A stretch of DNA of 64,000 nt from UBA7236 sp035439505 (GCA_035439505.1 DAORKJ010000011.1:1-64000); one strand, 5' to 3'; numbered from the stretch's first letter, positions 37,662-46,731 are shown. Notes: a model not told the origin generated them from the sequence alone. A program made the numbers and translations.

Positions 37662-37694
37662 GAGGCTGTCCCCACAAGGACAGCCTCTTTTTTT
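37662..37694 (+). terminator. Terminator after second giant T9SS gene
   Basis: Perfect 10-bp stem GAGGCTGTCC/GGACAGCCTC (37662-37671 with 37678-37687), 6-nt loop, seven T. It touches the stop codon of the convergent nth gene. The minus-strand reading lacks an immediate T run, so it acts mainly on the plus strand. Confidence 0.92.
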
Positions 37695-38322
37695 ATTGAT
37701 TTTTTCTTCCTATTACGCTGCAAATCGGGCATTTTGCAGGATCATGGCCCCGGGCAGGACAATACGCACGACCGAAGTAGATAATTTGTAAATGCAATAA
37801 ATTCCAGCTTGATTCCGGAAACAATCGTTTTAAATCACGTTCGGTTTGTTCAACCGATTTACCGCTGCTCAAAGTCCAACGCCATGCAAGCCTGTGAATA
37901 TGCGTGTCTACCGGAAATGCAGGCACCCCAAATGCTTGTGTCATAACCACACTTGCTGTTTTATGCCCAACTGCGGGCAAAGCCTCAAGAGCTTCAAAAC
38001 TCGCAGGAACTTTTCCGTTGTATTGCTCAACCAATATTTTTGACAGACCGAAAATACCTTTCGACTTCATTGGCGATAATCCACATGGAAGTATAATTTC
38101 CTTGATTTTTTCAACACTTAATTTAATCATATCAAAAGGATTGTCGGCTAAGGCAAACAACTTAGGTGTAATTTTATTGACCCTTTCATCTGTACATTGT
38201 GCAGATAATACAACTGCAACCAGCAAGGTATAAGGATCTTTATGATGTAACGGAATATCTGGCTTTGGATATAGCTTGTTTAAAGTAGTTAAAACAAATT
38301 CCGCTTTTTGCTTTTTGGTCAT
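37693..38322 (-). CDS. nth: Endonuclease III, iron-sulfur site incomplete
   Basis: 209 residues. It is a base-excision repair glycosylase/AP lyase for oxidised pyrimidines. The helix-hairpin-helix reads LPAVGHKTASVV with catalytic Lys121, and catalytic Asp139 is in FPVDTHIHRLA. E. coli Nth ends in a four-cysteine 4Fe-4S loop (C-x6-C-x2-C-x5-C). Here only three cysteines remain, C188-x9-C198-x2-C201, and the protein stops eight residues later with no fourth. The cluster is therefore probably absent or altered. The rest of the fold looks intact, so activity is expected. Confidence 0.93.
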   Translation of the reverse strand: MTKKQKAEFVLTTLNKLYPKPDIPLHHKDPYTLLVAVVLSAQCTDERVNKITPKLFALADNPFDMIKLSVEKIKEIILPCGLSPMKSKGIFGLSKILVEQYNGKVPASFEALEALPAVGHKTASVVMTQAFGVPAFPVDTHIHRLAWRWTLSSGKSVEQTERDLKRLFPESSWNLLHLQIIYFGRAYCPARGHDPAKCPICSVIGRKNQ

Positions 38323-38450
38323 CTTGAGGTCAAATATCTGTATAGTAAACTAAATACCGCAGGTTTGTATGTTACAAAATCACAAAAAATGTATTTTTTT
38401 TCATCAAATGTAAAACATAATTTTACCAGTCGACATTTGTGAGAATTATT

Positions 38451-40601
38451 ATGAAACGCATACTACTGTTACCTGTATTCCTATTGAGCATTATCGGTTC
38501 TGTAAGTGCCGGTGACATTTATTGGGCTTCAAAAGTGATTTCTTATTCGTCACAATTGGACCTGAATTCTTACAGTGCTAAGCAGGTGTTAGGCCCCCCT
38601 TCGCGCTTACCAAACTTCGGAGACTGCGGTTGCGCTTGGTCTCCCGCACTTTCTGAGAACTATTTTGAAGAATATATCCGTGTTGGCTTCGAAAAAAAAA
38701 TCCATGTCACACAGATCGTAATAAATGAAAGTTTTAATGCCGGCGCAATTAAGGCAATTTATCTCTTCGACCAGTATAATATCCCTCACTTGGTATACGA
38801 AAGAGCACCTGAAAGCGCAAAATGGACCTTAGGCAATGTGTTTTCGGTTAATATAACTCCCACCGACTTTGCAACAAATGATCTTAAACTCGTATTAGAC
38901 ACTGAAAGTATTGATGGTTTCAATCAAATTGATGCAATTGGTATTGCTGAATCGCCTGCTAGCATTCCAAGTGGAGCTATATCTTCAACAGATAAAATTG
39001 TGTTTAAGGGCAAAAGTCAAAACCTGGGTGAGTCTGTAAATTCTTTTGGTAGTGAGATCTCACCTTTGGTGACACCAGATGGAAAAACCATGTATTTTAC
39101 CCGCAAAAACCATGTTGGAAACTCAGGCACTATAATGAATGATGATGTTTGGATTTCTACATACGATGGCACAAAATGGTCAACAGCCGTAAATCCCGGT
39201 GGTCCGATTAATAACGATGCAAATAATTATGTAGTAGGTATTTCTGATAACGGAGAACTACTTACCCTAGCAAACACCTATCATCCAATAGAAGCTTCCA
39301 GAATAGGTATTTCTCAAACCTGGAAAAGCAGTTATGGCAGTTGGGTATTTCCTAAAAATTTGATTACTCCCGGTATCATTACGCATAACTTATATGCTGA
39401 ATACTTTATGAATAGCGACAGAACAGTATTGTTGTTGGCGCTTGAAAGAGCTGACTCTTATGGTATGAAAGACATTTACGTAAGTTTTAGTGATGACCAG
39501 ATAGTATGGTCAGATCCAGTTAATCTTGGCATTGATATTAATACTGCCTCAATGGAAATGGCACCGTTTCTTGCTCCTGATGGTAAAACCATGTTTTTTT
39601 CAACCAATGGACTACCAGGTTATGGTGATCAGGATGTATATGTTTCCACAAGACTTGACAGTACCTGGAGAAATTGGACTAAACCTGAAAATATCGGAAC
39701 ATTAGTTAATACAAAAGGTTTCGAGGCCTATTTTACCATTCCGGATACAGCTGATTTTGCCTATTTTTCTTCTACCGGTAGCAATATGCTGAATGCCGAT
39801 ATTTATCGTATTCCATTAAAAGAAATTAAAGAAATTGAAGACTCTGTTGTTGCAGAAATACTTGAAACTAAATTAGGATTAGACTCTTTGGGGACTACCC
39901 CATCTGATCCAACTGTTGAAACAGATGTTATATTTTTTGAGGAAGACGTTTATGTACCAACCAAGGAGGAACTCAATGTCATATTAACTAATGAGATTTT
40001 ATTGTGGGGAACAATTTATGACGCTACCACCGATATAGCAATTAACGCAGATTTGACCTTTTTGCTCAACGATTACGATAGCGACCCTGTAGCTTTGTCC
40101 ACTTTGAATAACACTTATCGTTTAAAAGTAACCGATAGTGTAAATTATAAAGTAACCATTATCAGAGAGGGTTACCTGCCTCTGGAAACAAATATCAATA
40201 TTGAAGATTTCAGAATGCAAAAGGTTAAACGCATTGACTTCCGTTTAACACCACTGCGCAAAGGAGAAAAAATTATTCTCGATAACTTATATTTCGATGC
40301 TAATAAATCGATAATAAAACCAGAGTCGTTTGAAGAACTGAATAGATTATATGACTTCCTTAAAGCAAATCCTGGTACAACTATTGAGATTGGTGGACAT
40401 ACAAATGGGTTGTGTAGTGAAACTTATTGCGAAAAACTCAGTTTAAATAGAGCAAATGCAGTTAGAGAGTATCTCATTAGCAAAGGAATTGATGGCTTGC
40501 GCATTACCACCTTCGGATATGGTTCTAAACAACCAATTGATACCAACAGCACACCTGAAGGTAGAAAACGTAATCAGCGCGTGGAAATCACCTTTAAGTA
40601 A
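38451..40601 (+). CDS. OmpA/PD40-type surface-anchor protein, copy 1
   Basis: 716 residues from the ATG at 38451; an in-frame GTG at 38439 would precede it. Signal peptide MKRILLLPVFLLSIIGSVSA. An N-terminal domain (about 22-170) with CGCAWSP and FNQIDAIGI looks like a galactose-binding/discoidin-type beta-sandwich. It is followed by PD40/WD40-like beta-propeller repeats (about 185-455, e.g. SPLVTPDGKTMYF and APFLAPDGKTMFFSTNGLPG), a carboxypeptidase-regulatory-like domain (about 510-590) and a C-terminal OmpA peptidoglycan-binding domain (LYFDANKSIIKPES, then GGHTNGLCS). The propeller-CRD-OmpA order resembles the T9SS component PorE, without its TPR part. It is presumably periplasmic or outer-membrane anchored to peptidoglycan. 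A paralog follows directly. Confidence 0.9.
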   Translation: MKRILLLPVFLLSIIGSVSAGDIYWASKVISYSSQLDLNSYSAKQVLGPPSRLPNFGDCGCAWSPALSENYFEEYIRVGFEKKIHVTQIVINESFNAGAIKAIYLFDQYNIPHLVYERAPESAKWTLGNVFSVNITPTDFATNDLKLVLDTESIDGFNQIDAIGIAESPASIPSGAISSTDKIVFKGKSQNLGESVNSFGSEISPLVTPDGKTMYFTRKNHVGNSGTIMNDDVWISTYDGTKWSTAVNPGGPINNDANNYVVGISDNGELLTLANTYHPIEASRIGISQTWKSSYGSWVFPKNLITPGIITHNLYAEYFMNSDRTVLLLALERADSYGMKDIYVSFSDDQIVWSDPVNLGIDINTASMEMAPFLAPDGKTMFFSTNGLPGYGDQDVYVSTRLDSTWRNWTKPENIGTLVNTKGFEAYFTIPDTADFAYFSSTGSNMLNADIYRIPLKEIKEIEDSVVAEILETKLGLDSLGTTPSDPTVETDVIFFEEDVYVPTKEELNVILTNEILLWGTIYDATTDIAINADLTFLLNDYDSDPVALSTLNNTYRLKVTDSVNYKVTIIREGYLPLETNINIEDFRMQKVKRIDFRLTPLRKGEKIILDNLYFDANKSIIKPESFEELNRLYDFLKANPGTTIEIGGHTNGLCSETYCEKLSLNRANAVREYLISKGIDGLRITTFGYGSKQPIDTNSTPEGRKRNQRVEITFK

Positions 40602-42615
40602 GGCTCAAACTAGATATCATAAGTTCGTATGGTTTATCTTGCTATTGGTATTCAGCAATACGCTGGTGAATGCACAAGAAGTAGTATGGGCAAAAACTGT
40701 AACGAACTTCTCCTCCGAAAAAAGCAATAAGGCTTTTGGAGCAATTCAGGTAATCGGAAAACCCAACCGCTACCCTAACCCAGCTTTTAGTACCTGCGCC
40801 TGGTCACCCGACTACAATGAATCCAGGTCTGAAGAATTTATTGAAGTCAAATTCGAACATACTGTTATAGGTAAACAAATTCTGGTTGTTGAAAACAATA
40901 ATTCAGGCCACATTAAATCTATCGTTATTGTTTTCGAGGATAACACCACCAAACAGGTTTATACACGAACTGCAGCGGCTATATCGGGACCAGGAAGGCT
41001 ATTTGTGGCAGGGATAAAAGAGAATATAAGACCAATACTGGGAGTTAAAATAATATTAGATCAACCCGAATTGATGAATACCTATCAAATTGACGCTATT
41101 GGTATTTCAACAAGTACAGCACCTCCTTTATTAACAATAAATACAACTCCTGATCCACTCAACAATAAGGCAATTTCCTTAGGGCCAAACATTAATTCTC
41201 AATTTGATGAAGTTTATCCTATCATTTCACCGGATGGCAGTACCCTTTATTTTGACCGCAAAGTACATCCCGGTAATATAGGCAGTGCAAAAAATGACGA
41301 TATATGGGTGGCGCAGCGGTTAGATGGTATTTGGTCTGAGGCTAAAAACATTGGACCACCGCTAAATAATGAAAATCACAATTTTATATGTTCTATCAGC
41401 CCTGATGGTAACACAGCCCTAGTAGGCAACGTTTATCTACCTTCCTTGGGTGATGGAGCTGGTGTATCATTAACGCACAAAAAAATAGATGGCTGGACAT
41501 TACCCCAACCGGTTAAAATCAACAGTTTCAGCAACCTGAATCAATACAACGAATTTTGTATTTCAGGTGATGGCAGTATTATGGTTATGTCGCTGGAAAC
41601 TGCTTCCGGTAAGGGTTTATTAGACCTTTACGTAAGTTTTTTGCAAGCGGACGGCTCCTACTCTACGCCAAAAAATTTCGGTCCGGCAATTAATACTGCA
41701 GGAAACGAAATGACACCATTTTTAGCTGCTGATGGCAAAACCATTTATTTTTCGTCAAACGGATTTCCCGGTTATGGTAATCAGGACATTTTTATGGCTA
41801 AACGACTGGATAACACCTGGACGAACTGGACTGAACCACTTAACCTGGGTGCCGAAGTCAATACCCCGGAATGGGATGTTTATTACAGCATTGACGCAAA
41901 AGGTGAAAACGCCTATTTTAGTTCAAGTAAAACTAACGGTACAAACCTCGATATTTTTAGCATTAAATTGCCACCTCAGGCTAAACCTGAAGATGTTTTA
42001 TGGTTAAAAGGGGTGGTTAGCGATAGAATTACTTCACTCCCAATAAACGCAGATTTAACCATAAAAACAACTTCAGAACCGGAAAATTTTGGATATACAA
42101 ATTCTTCTATTTCAAGTGGTTATGCGCTTATACTACAACAATTTGGTAGTTATGAGATCCAAATTTCAGCTGATGGATATTACGTAAATGATACTGTGAT
42201 TACTATTGATTCTCTCATAGGTTTTGATGAAATCATCCGAAACTTTAGTTTGATTCCACGCAAGGAAGGACTCATTATTGAAATGAAAAACATCCTGTTT
42301 AAGGTAAATAGCAGTGTATTAGAAGATTCCTCCTATCAGGAAATAGATAAAGTTGCTCGTTTTATGAAAAGTAATACGGGTGTTGCCATAGAAATCAGAG
42401 GGCACACCAACGGACTTTGTGATGATGATTATTGCAATATGTTATCGGAAAAACGTGCTAAAGCTGTTGTAGACTATTTAATTAAAAATGGCATTGACCG
42501 TAACAGACTTACATATAAAGGCTTAGGAAAAACACAACCGGTTGCCGACAATAAAACTGTTGCCGGAAGACAAGCCAATCAGCGGGTTGAATTTATGATA
42601 ACCAAAACGGAGTAG
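40519..42615 (+). CDS. OmpA/PD40-type surface-anchor protein, copy 2
   Basis: This is a paralog of the gene before it, with the same order: galactose-binding-like N-terminus with STCAWSP and YQIDAIGIS, PD40 propeller (YPIISPDGSTLYF, TPFLAADGKTIYFSSNGFPG), regulatory-like domain and OmpA domain (GHTNGLCDDDYC...). The start is a problem. The signal-peptide core (FVWFILLLVFSNTLVNAQ) begins at about 40624, yet there is no in-frame ATG or GTG between the upstream stop and it. Options are ATG at 40519 (used here, 699 residues, 83-bp overlap with copy 1, very long n-region), ATG at 40456, or TTG at 40639, which leaves a very short signal sequence. A base error in the assembly is also possible. Confidence 0.85.
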   Translation: MVLNNQLIPTAHLKVENVISAWKSPLSKAQTRYHKFVWFILLLVFSNTLVNAQEVVWAKTVTNFSSEKSNKAFGAIQVIGKPNRYPNPAFSTCAWSPDYNESRSEEFIEVKFEHTVIGKQILVVENNNSGHIKSIVIVFEDNTTKQVYTRTAAAISGPGRLFVAGIKENIRPILGVKIILDQPELMNTYQIDAIGISTSTAPPLLTINTTPDPLNNKAISLGPNINSQFDEVYPIISPDGSTLYFDRKVHPGNIGSAKNDDIWVAQRLDGIWSEAKNIGPPLNNENHNFICSISPDGNTALVGNVYLPSLGDGAGVSLTHKKIDGWTLPQPVKINSFSNLNQYNEFCISGDGSIMVMSLETASGKGLLDLYVSFLQADGSYSTPKNFGPAINTAGNEMTPFLAADGKTIYFSSNGFPGYGNQDIFMAKRLDNTWTNWTEPLNLGAEVNTPEWDVYYSIDAKGENAYFSSSKTNGTNLDIFSIKLPPQAKPEDVLWLKGVVSDRITSLPINADLTIKTTSEPENFGYTNSSISSGYALILQQFGSYEIQISADGYYVNDTVITIDSLIGFDEIIRNFSLIPRKEGLIIEMKNILFKVNSSVLEDSSYQEIDKVARFMKSNTGVAIEIRGHTNGLCDDDYCNMLSEKRAKAVVDYLIKNGIDRNRLTYKGLGKTQPVADNKTVAGRQANQRVEFMITKTE

Positions 42616-42618
42616 CCG

Positions 42619-43698
42619 TTACACTGCCCACATCCAGCCAAAACGGTCCTCTGAAATACCTTTTCTGATACTCCACATTTCCTGTTTTAACCAATTAGAT
42701 GCTTTGCGTCCTTCTACAGGCGGCAATTCGTAAGCAACATCTTTATAACCAATTACACCAATAGGTGCAATTGTTGCGGCGGTTCCGGTGCCAAATGCAT
42801 CGTGTAAACGGCCTGTTTTATGCGCATCGAGTAATTCCTGAATAGTTACATCGCGAATTTCAACTTTAAATCCTTCTGCTTTCAACAATTCTATGCAAGA
42901 ATCACGGGTAATTCCTTTTAAAATCGTTCCTTCATCAGTTGGAATGGTAATAATTGTGTCATCAATCTGCACAAAAACGTTCATAGTGCCGATTTCCTGG
43001 AGGCGATTATGTGTTACACCATCTATCCATAACATTTGATCGTAACCTTTTTCACGTATTTGCTGCAATGGCATCATGGTAGCAGCATAGTTACCTGCAG
43101 CTTTTACAGCTCCTGTTCCACCCGGAAATGCACGAACATATTCTTCCTGCATATAAACACGTACCGGTTTTTGGTAGTAACGTGCTACAGGGCAGCAAAA
43201 AATCACCAACTTAAAGGTGTCTGAAGGTTTTATACCAACAAAGTCGTCGGTAGCGAAAATGTATGGTCGAATATACATTGAACCGTCGTCGGTATTTGGA
43301 ATCCAGTCTTGCTCAATACGCACTAAATTAAACAGTGCATTCATGAACAGCTCCTCAGGAACTTCAGGAATAGCCATTCTGCGGCATGACTCATTTAGAC
43401 GCAACAGGTTGGCATCAGGGCGGAACAATGTAGCTTTTCCTTCCTGGTTTTTGAATGCCTTCATTCCCTCAAAAATTGCCTGCCCGTAGTGCAAAGCCGA
43501 TGTAGCCGGATGTAGTTGCAGCTTTGTTAATGGCTTTATGGCACAATTCGTCCATTTGCCATCCACATAATCTGCTTCAAACATATGATCGGTAAATACT
43601 TTACCGAATTGAAGGTTTTCAAAATCAACTGAATCGATAGTAGAAACAGGTGATAAGTGAATGTCTATTTCGTATGCCGGATTTACTGCTACTTTCAT
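42619..43698 (-). CDS. ilvE: Branched-chain amino acid aminotransferase
   Basis: 359 residues, the class IV PLP fold of the longer, BCAT type (opening with about 40 residues before FTDHMFEADY). The PLP lysine is Lys199 in GGTGAVKAAGNYAA. Other family motifs are HYGQAIFEGMKAF, RLNESCRRM, IRPYIFATDD, EIGTMNVFV and DAFGTGTAATI. It interconverts Leu, Ile and Val with their 2-oxo acids using glutamate. No other ilv or leu gene is nearby. It is convergent with the OmpA/PD40 gene, 3 bp apart. Confidence 0.96.
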   Translation of the reverse strand: MKVAVNPAYEIDIHLSPVSTIDSVDFENLQFGKVFTDHMFEADYVDGKWTNCAIKPLTKLQLHPATSALHYGQAIFEGMKAFKNQEGKATLFRPDANLLRLNESCRRMAIPEVPEELFMNALFNLVRIEQDWIPNTDDGSMYIRPYIFATDDFVGIKPSDTFKLVIFCCPVARYYQKPVRVYMQEEYVRAFPGGTGAVKAAGNYAATMMPLQQIREKGYDQMLWIDGVTHNRLQEIGTMNVFVQIDDTIITIPTDEGTILKGITRDSCIELLKAEGFKVEIRDVTIQELLDAHKTGRLHDAFGTGTAATIAPIGVIGYKDVAYELPPVEGRKASNWLKQEMWSIRKGISEDRFGWMWAV

Positions 43699-43766
43699 TT
43701 GTTGAAAACCTTGTTTTTATGAATGAAATGATTGATAATTTTACTGCTTAACTAATTTCATCGCGC

Positions 43767-44249
43767 ATGTCAACTTTTGAATTTACCACTGCAATCATTG
43801 ATGAAACAGTGTATTTGCTTGATGATGCCGCAAAGCTAACAATATCGGCAAAGAATGCCAATGATACAACTGTTATTAACCTAAATAAAGTTTCAACAGT
43901 AATCGTTTTTTCCGAAGAAAATGCAGACGAGAGTAGCAATCCCACAATAATTGCCATGCATAAAATGGCTGCTGCCTTAAAGTTAGCAACTTCCGACTAT
44001 TGCACAATTAACCTCAAACAACATCCTGAATTCAAAATCAAACAGATTTTTGCCAACACAGGCGTTCAAAAACTAATATGCTTAGGAGTAGATTTAAAAG
44101 ACTTAGGGCTACATATCGAAAGTATTTATTATAAACCATTTATTTTCAACAATATATCAATAATCACCTCTCATAGTCTTACAGGTATTTTACCTGAACA
44201 TAAAGCGATGTTGTGGGCGAGATTGCAACAAATGTATGGCCTAAAATGA
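43767..44249 (+). CDS. Unknown 160-residue protein coupled to rdgB
   Basis: 160 residues, no signal peptide or membrane span, alternating beta and alpha segments. Visible features are TVIVFSEENADES, CLGVDLKDLGLHI and a C-terminal ILPEHKAMLWARLQQMYGLK. Its TGA stop overlaps the start of rdgB as ATGA, so the two are translationally coupled, which suggests a shared role in nucleotide quality control or replication. I do not recognise the family. A distant link to small DNA polymerase accessory subunits crossed my mind, but nothing in the sequence proves it. Confidence 0.75.
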   Translation: MSTFEFTTAIIDETVYLLDDAAKLTISAKNANDTTVINLNKVSTVIVFSEENADESSNPTIIAMHKMAAALKLATSDYCTINLKQHPEFKIKQIFANTGVQKLICLGVDLKDLGLHIESIYYKPFIFNNISIITSHSLTGILPEHKAMLWARLQQMYGLK

Positions 44250-44836
44250 AAACACTCGTATTTGCTACCGGTAATGTTAACAAGGTGAAGGAGATTCAAA
44301 TGCTGCTTCCAGATGGGTTTTTGATAAAAGGTTTATCTGATATTGGCTGCTATGAAGAACTCCCTGAAACACATAATACCATTGAGGCAAATTCGCTCGA
44401 AAAGGCAGCGTATGTATTTGAAAAGTATGGTGTAGATTGTTTTGCAGAGGATACCGGCTTAGAGGTAGAAGCTTTGGATGGTGAACCCGGAGTTGATACA
44501 GCATTTTATTCAGGTTCCCGAGACCCTCGTCAAAACATGGAACTCTTGTTGCATAATTTGAAATCCTTTACAAATAGAACCGCAAGATTCAAAACAGTTT
44601 TTACCTTAAAATTCAATAGTCAAACCCACCAATTTACCGGAATTGTGACAGGCAAAATTGCTGAAAAACCTGTCGGACAACACGGATTTGGTTATGACCC
44701 AATATTTATCCCGGATGGCGCAAATATTACGTTTGCACAAATGGAACCCCTCGAAAAAAAGGCCTATAGCCATAGGGCAAAAGCTTTTCAACTTATGACC
44801 TCATTTTTATATGCCAATTTTGAAAATTCAAATTAA
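44246..44836 (+). CDS. rdgB: XTP/dITP diphosphatase (RdgB/HAM1)
   Basis: 196 residues from the ATG at 44246 (MKTLVFATGNVNKVKEIQ); an upstream in-frame ATG at 44213 lies inside the previous gene and lacks the conserved start. It hydrolyses XTP, dITP and other non-canonical purine triphosphates to monophosphates to keep them out of DNA and RNA. Signatures: FATGNVNKVKEI (Ham1 N-terminus), CFAEDTGLEVEALDGEPGV, GFGYDPIFIP and a C-terminal SHRAKAF. The ATGA overlap with the preceding gene indicates translational coupling. Confidence 0.96.
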   Translation: MKTLVFATGNVNKVKEIQMLLPDGFLIKGLSDIGCYEELPETHNTIEANSLEKAAYVFEKYGVDCFAEDTGLEVEALDGEPGVDTAFYSGSRDPRQNMELLLHNLKSFTNRTARFKTVFTLKFNSQTHQFTGIVTGKIAEKPVGQHGFGYDPIFIPDGANITFAQMEPLEKKAYSHRAKAFQLMTSFLYANFENSN

Positions 44837-44887
44837 CTTTTTAACTTACCCACAAAATAAATTGCCAATACCTCTAATCAATCAAAT

Positions 44888-45466
44888 ATGAAAAGAATTA
44901 ACCCTGCAGCAACTTATACCGATGAGCAACTTATCCGACAGTCGGTAAAAGGTGAGCGAGTTGCTCAAAAGTTCTTATATGAACGTTTTGCAGCTAAAAT
45001 GTTTGGTGTTTGCTTACGGTACGCCCCAGACTACCAGATTGCAGAGGATATTTTGCAGGAAGGGTTTGTTAAAGCCTTCAAAAACCTTGACCGCTTTAGG
45101 TTTGAAGGGAGTTTTGAAGGTTGGCTGCGCAAAATCATGGTTAATACGGCAATTGAAGTTCACAGAAGAAAAAATTTATTATATCCGATTGTAGATGTTG
45201 ATAATAACGATGTAGAGTTGTTTGATGAAAATGCCCTGGAAAAGCTTGCTGCAGACGATTTGCTGCAAATGATTGCAAGTTTATCTCCCGGATATAGAAC
45301 AGTTTTTAGCTTATACGCAATAGAAGGATTTTCACATAAAGAGATAGCCGAGCAACTAAACATCAGTGAAGGAACGTCTAAGAGTCAATTAGCACGTGCA
45401 AGGTATATCTTAATAGAAATGGTAGAACAACGCACTGGCATAAAACGCAAAGCAAGTGGACAATAA
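44888..45466 (+). CDS. ECF-type RNA polymerase sigma factor
   Basis: 192 residues. Region 2 (about 15-90) has DILQEGFVKAFKNLDRF and FEGWLRKIMVNTAIEVHRR. Region 4 (about 125-185) has LSPGYRTVFSLYAIEGFSHKEIAEQLNISEGTSKSQLARAR. This is the two-region layout of extracytoplasmic-function sigma-70 factors. Its last codons overlap the GTG start of the next gene, which encodes a membrane-spanning protein with a cytosolic head that probably controls it. The regulon is unknown. The gap to rdgB is 51 bp, so it may belong to the same transcript. Confidence 0.94.
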   Translation: MKRINPAATYTDEQLIRQSVKGERVAQKFLYERFAAKMFGVCLRYAPDYQIAEDILQEGFVKAFKNLDRFRFEGSFEGWLRKIMVNTAIEVHRRKNLLYPIVDVDNNDVELFDENALEKLAADDLLQMIASLSPGYRTVFSLYAIEGFSHKEIAEQLNISEGTSKSQLARARYILIEMVEQRTGIKRKASGQ

Positions 45467-46679
45467 ACAACATATTGACCAATTATTTAAAAGTGTTGTT
45501 GAAAATTACGAATTAAAGCCTTCTGCCGATGTCTGGAACCGCATCGAAGAAGATCTGAACCAAAACAAAACAACACACACATCCGCCTCTTTGGTGCGGT
45601 ATGCTGCTATATTATTGGTAATTATTGCTGTTACCTTGTTTGCCCTCCCGATTTCAAAAAATACACCAATCAGTTTACAGGGCAATGCAATTGACCAAAA
45701 TCAACCTATTGTAGCACTTTCACCGAGTAATACCACTTCGGCTATTATAACATCTGATAATAACACCGTTGTAGCTCAAGTTCCTGTAACAACAAATCGC
45801 AATATTATTGATGATACGCAGCAATCTAATCTAAATACATTCGCTAGTAATACCATCCCATTCCATAATCAGGAGTCCGATTTCATTTTTATGCCTCAGG
45901 AAACAGAAGATGAAAGCCTGGCCGCAGCTAACCGCGATATAATTGACCGAATCTACAATAATGATCAAAGTATTGATGTTTTTGCTTTTGGAGAACTTGC
46001 CAGTTATGAGGATGATGATGAAATGCAATTAATTCAACCTGATAACGCTATTGCTTATAAAGACTACAGTATGCGTGGCGTTTATATTGGTGCCAGTGGA
46101 AGTTATAATCAAACTTCCATTATTGAATATGGTAATACTTTCAAAGGTGCACGTCCAATTCAACCTTCATTAAAATTTGGCTCATCAAAAGGTTTGATGT
46201 TGGGATATAATTTTAATAACAAATTCGGTATTGAAGCTGAATTTATTTACAACGCTATTCAAGGCCAAAATTATGTGATGTCAGAAGACGAACAGATTGT
46301 TGAAAAATCACTTTCTTTAAATTATGATTTAATTCCCGTAGTAGCAAAAATAAAAGTTGGTCGTATTTCAAATATCACCAATTTACCTGTTGTATTAAAT
46401 TACACAGCCGGAATTCAATATGGTATGTTAAGAGAAGCTCGTTTGCCACAGGATAAACGTTACGAAGAAACTACTGAAGAACTATTTACAGATCAGGATT
46501 TATCCGTTGTATTAGGTTTGGAATATGATATTTTTATGCAGGAAAATCTCATGTTAACGCTCGGAACCAGAGGTGCTATTTCTACTGACATCTCAACACA
46601 CTCCGGCCCACTCAGCTATTACAATAAACGCAACTTTGTATTTGGATTGCGAGCAGGGTTGAGTTATGCCTTTAATTGA
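45456..46679 (+). CDS. Anti-sigma-like membrane protein with C-terminal barrel domain
   Basis: 407 residues, GTG start overlapping the sigma factor gene by 11 bp, so the two are translationally coupled. It has a cytosolic helical head (1-45, with SADVWNRIEEDL) that could bind the sigma factor. A single membrane span at about 48-66 (VRYAAILLVIIAVTLFALPI) is followed by a low-complexity Thr/Asn/Gln-rich periplasmic stretch (70-200). A C-terminal domain (207-407) has the alternating pattern and aromatic ends of an outer-membrane beta-barrel (GVYIGASGSYNQ ... GLRAGLSYAFN). An inner-membrane anchor and an outer-membrane-type barrel in one chain is unusual. Role inferred: envelope-stress or surface sensing through the ECF sigma factor. 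Confidence 0.85.
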   Translation: MDNKQHIDQLFKSVVENYELKPSADVWNRIEEDLNQNKTTHTSASLVRYAAILLVIIAVTLFALPISKNTPISLQGNAIDQNQPIVALSPSNTTSAIITSDNNTVVAQVPVTTNRNIIDDTQQSNLNTFASNTIPFHNQESDFIFMPQETEDESLAAANRDIIDRIYNNDQSIDVFAFGELASYEDDDEMQLIQPDNAIAYKDYSMRGVYIGASGSYNQTSIIEYGNTFKGARPIQPSLKFGSSKGLMLGYNFNNKFGIEAEFIYNAIQGQNYVMSEDEQIVEKSLSLNYDLIPVVAKIKVGRISNITNLPVVLNYTAGIQYGMLREARLPQDKRYEETTEELFTDQDLSVVLGLEYDIFMQENLMLTLGTRGAISTDISTHSGPLSYYNKRNFVFGLRAGLSYAFN

Positions 46680-46731
46680 TTATTACAACAATTTTCCTTA
46701 TTAAGCGTTAGTCTGTATTATCTTTACCCTG

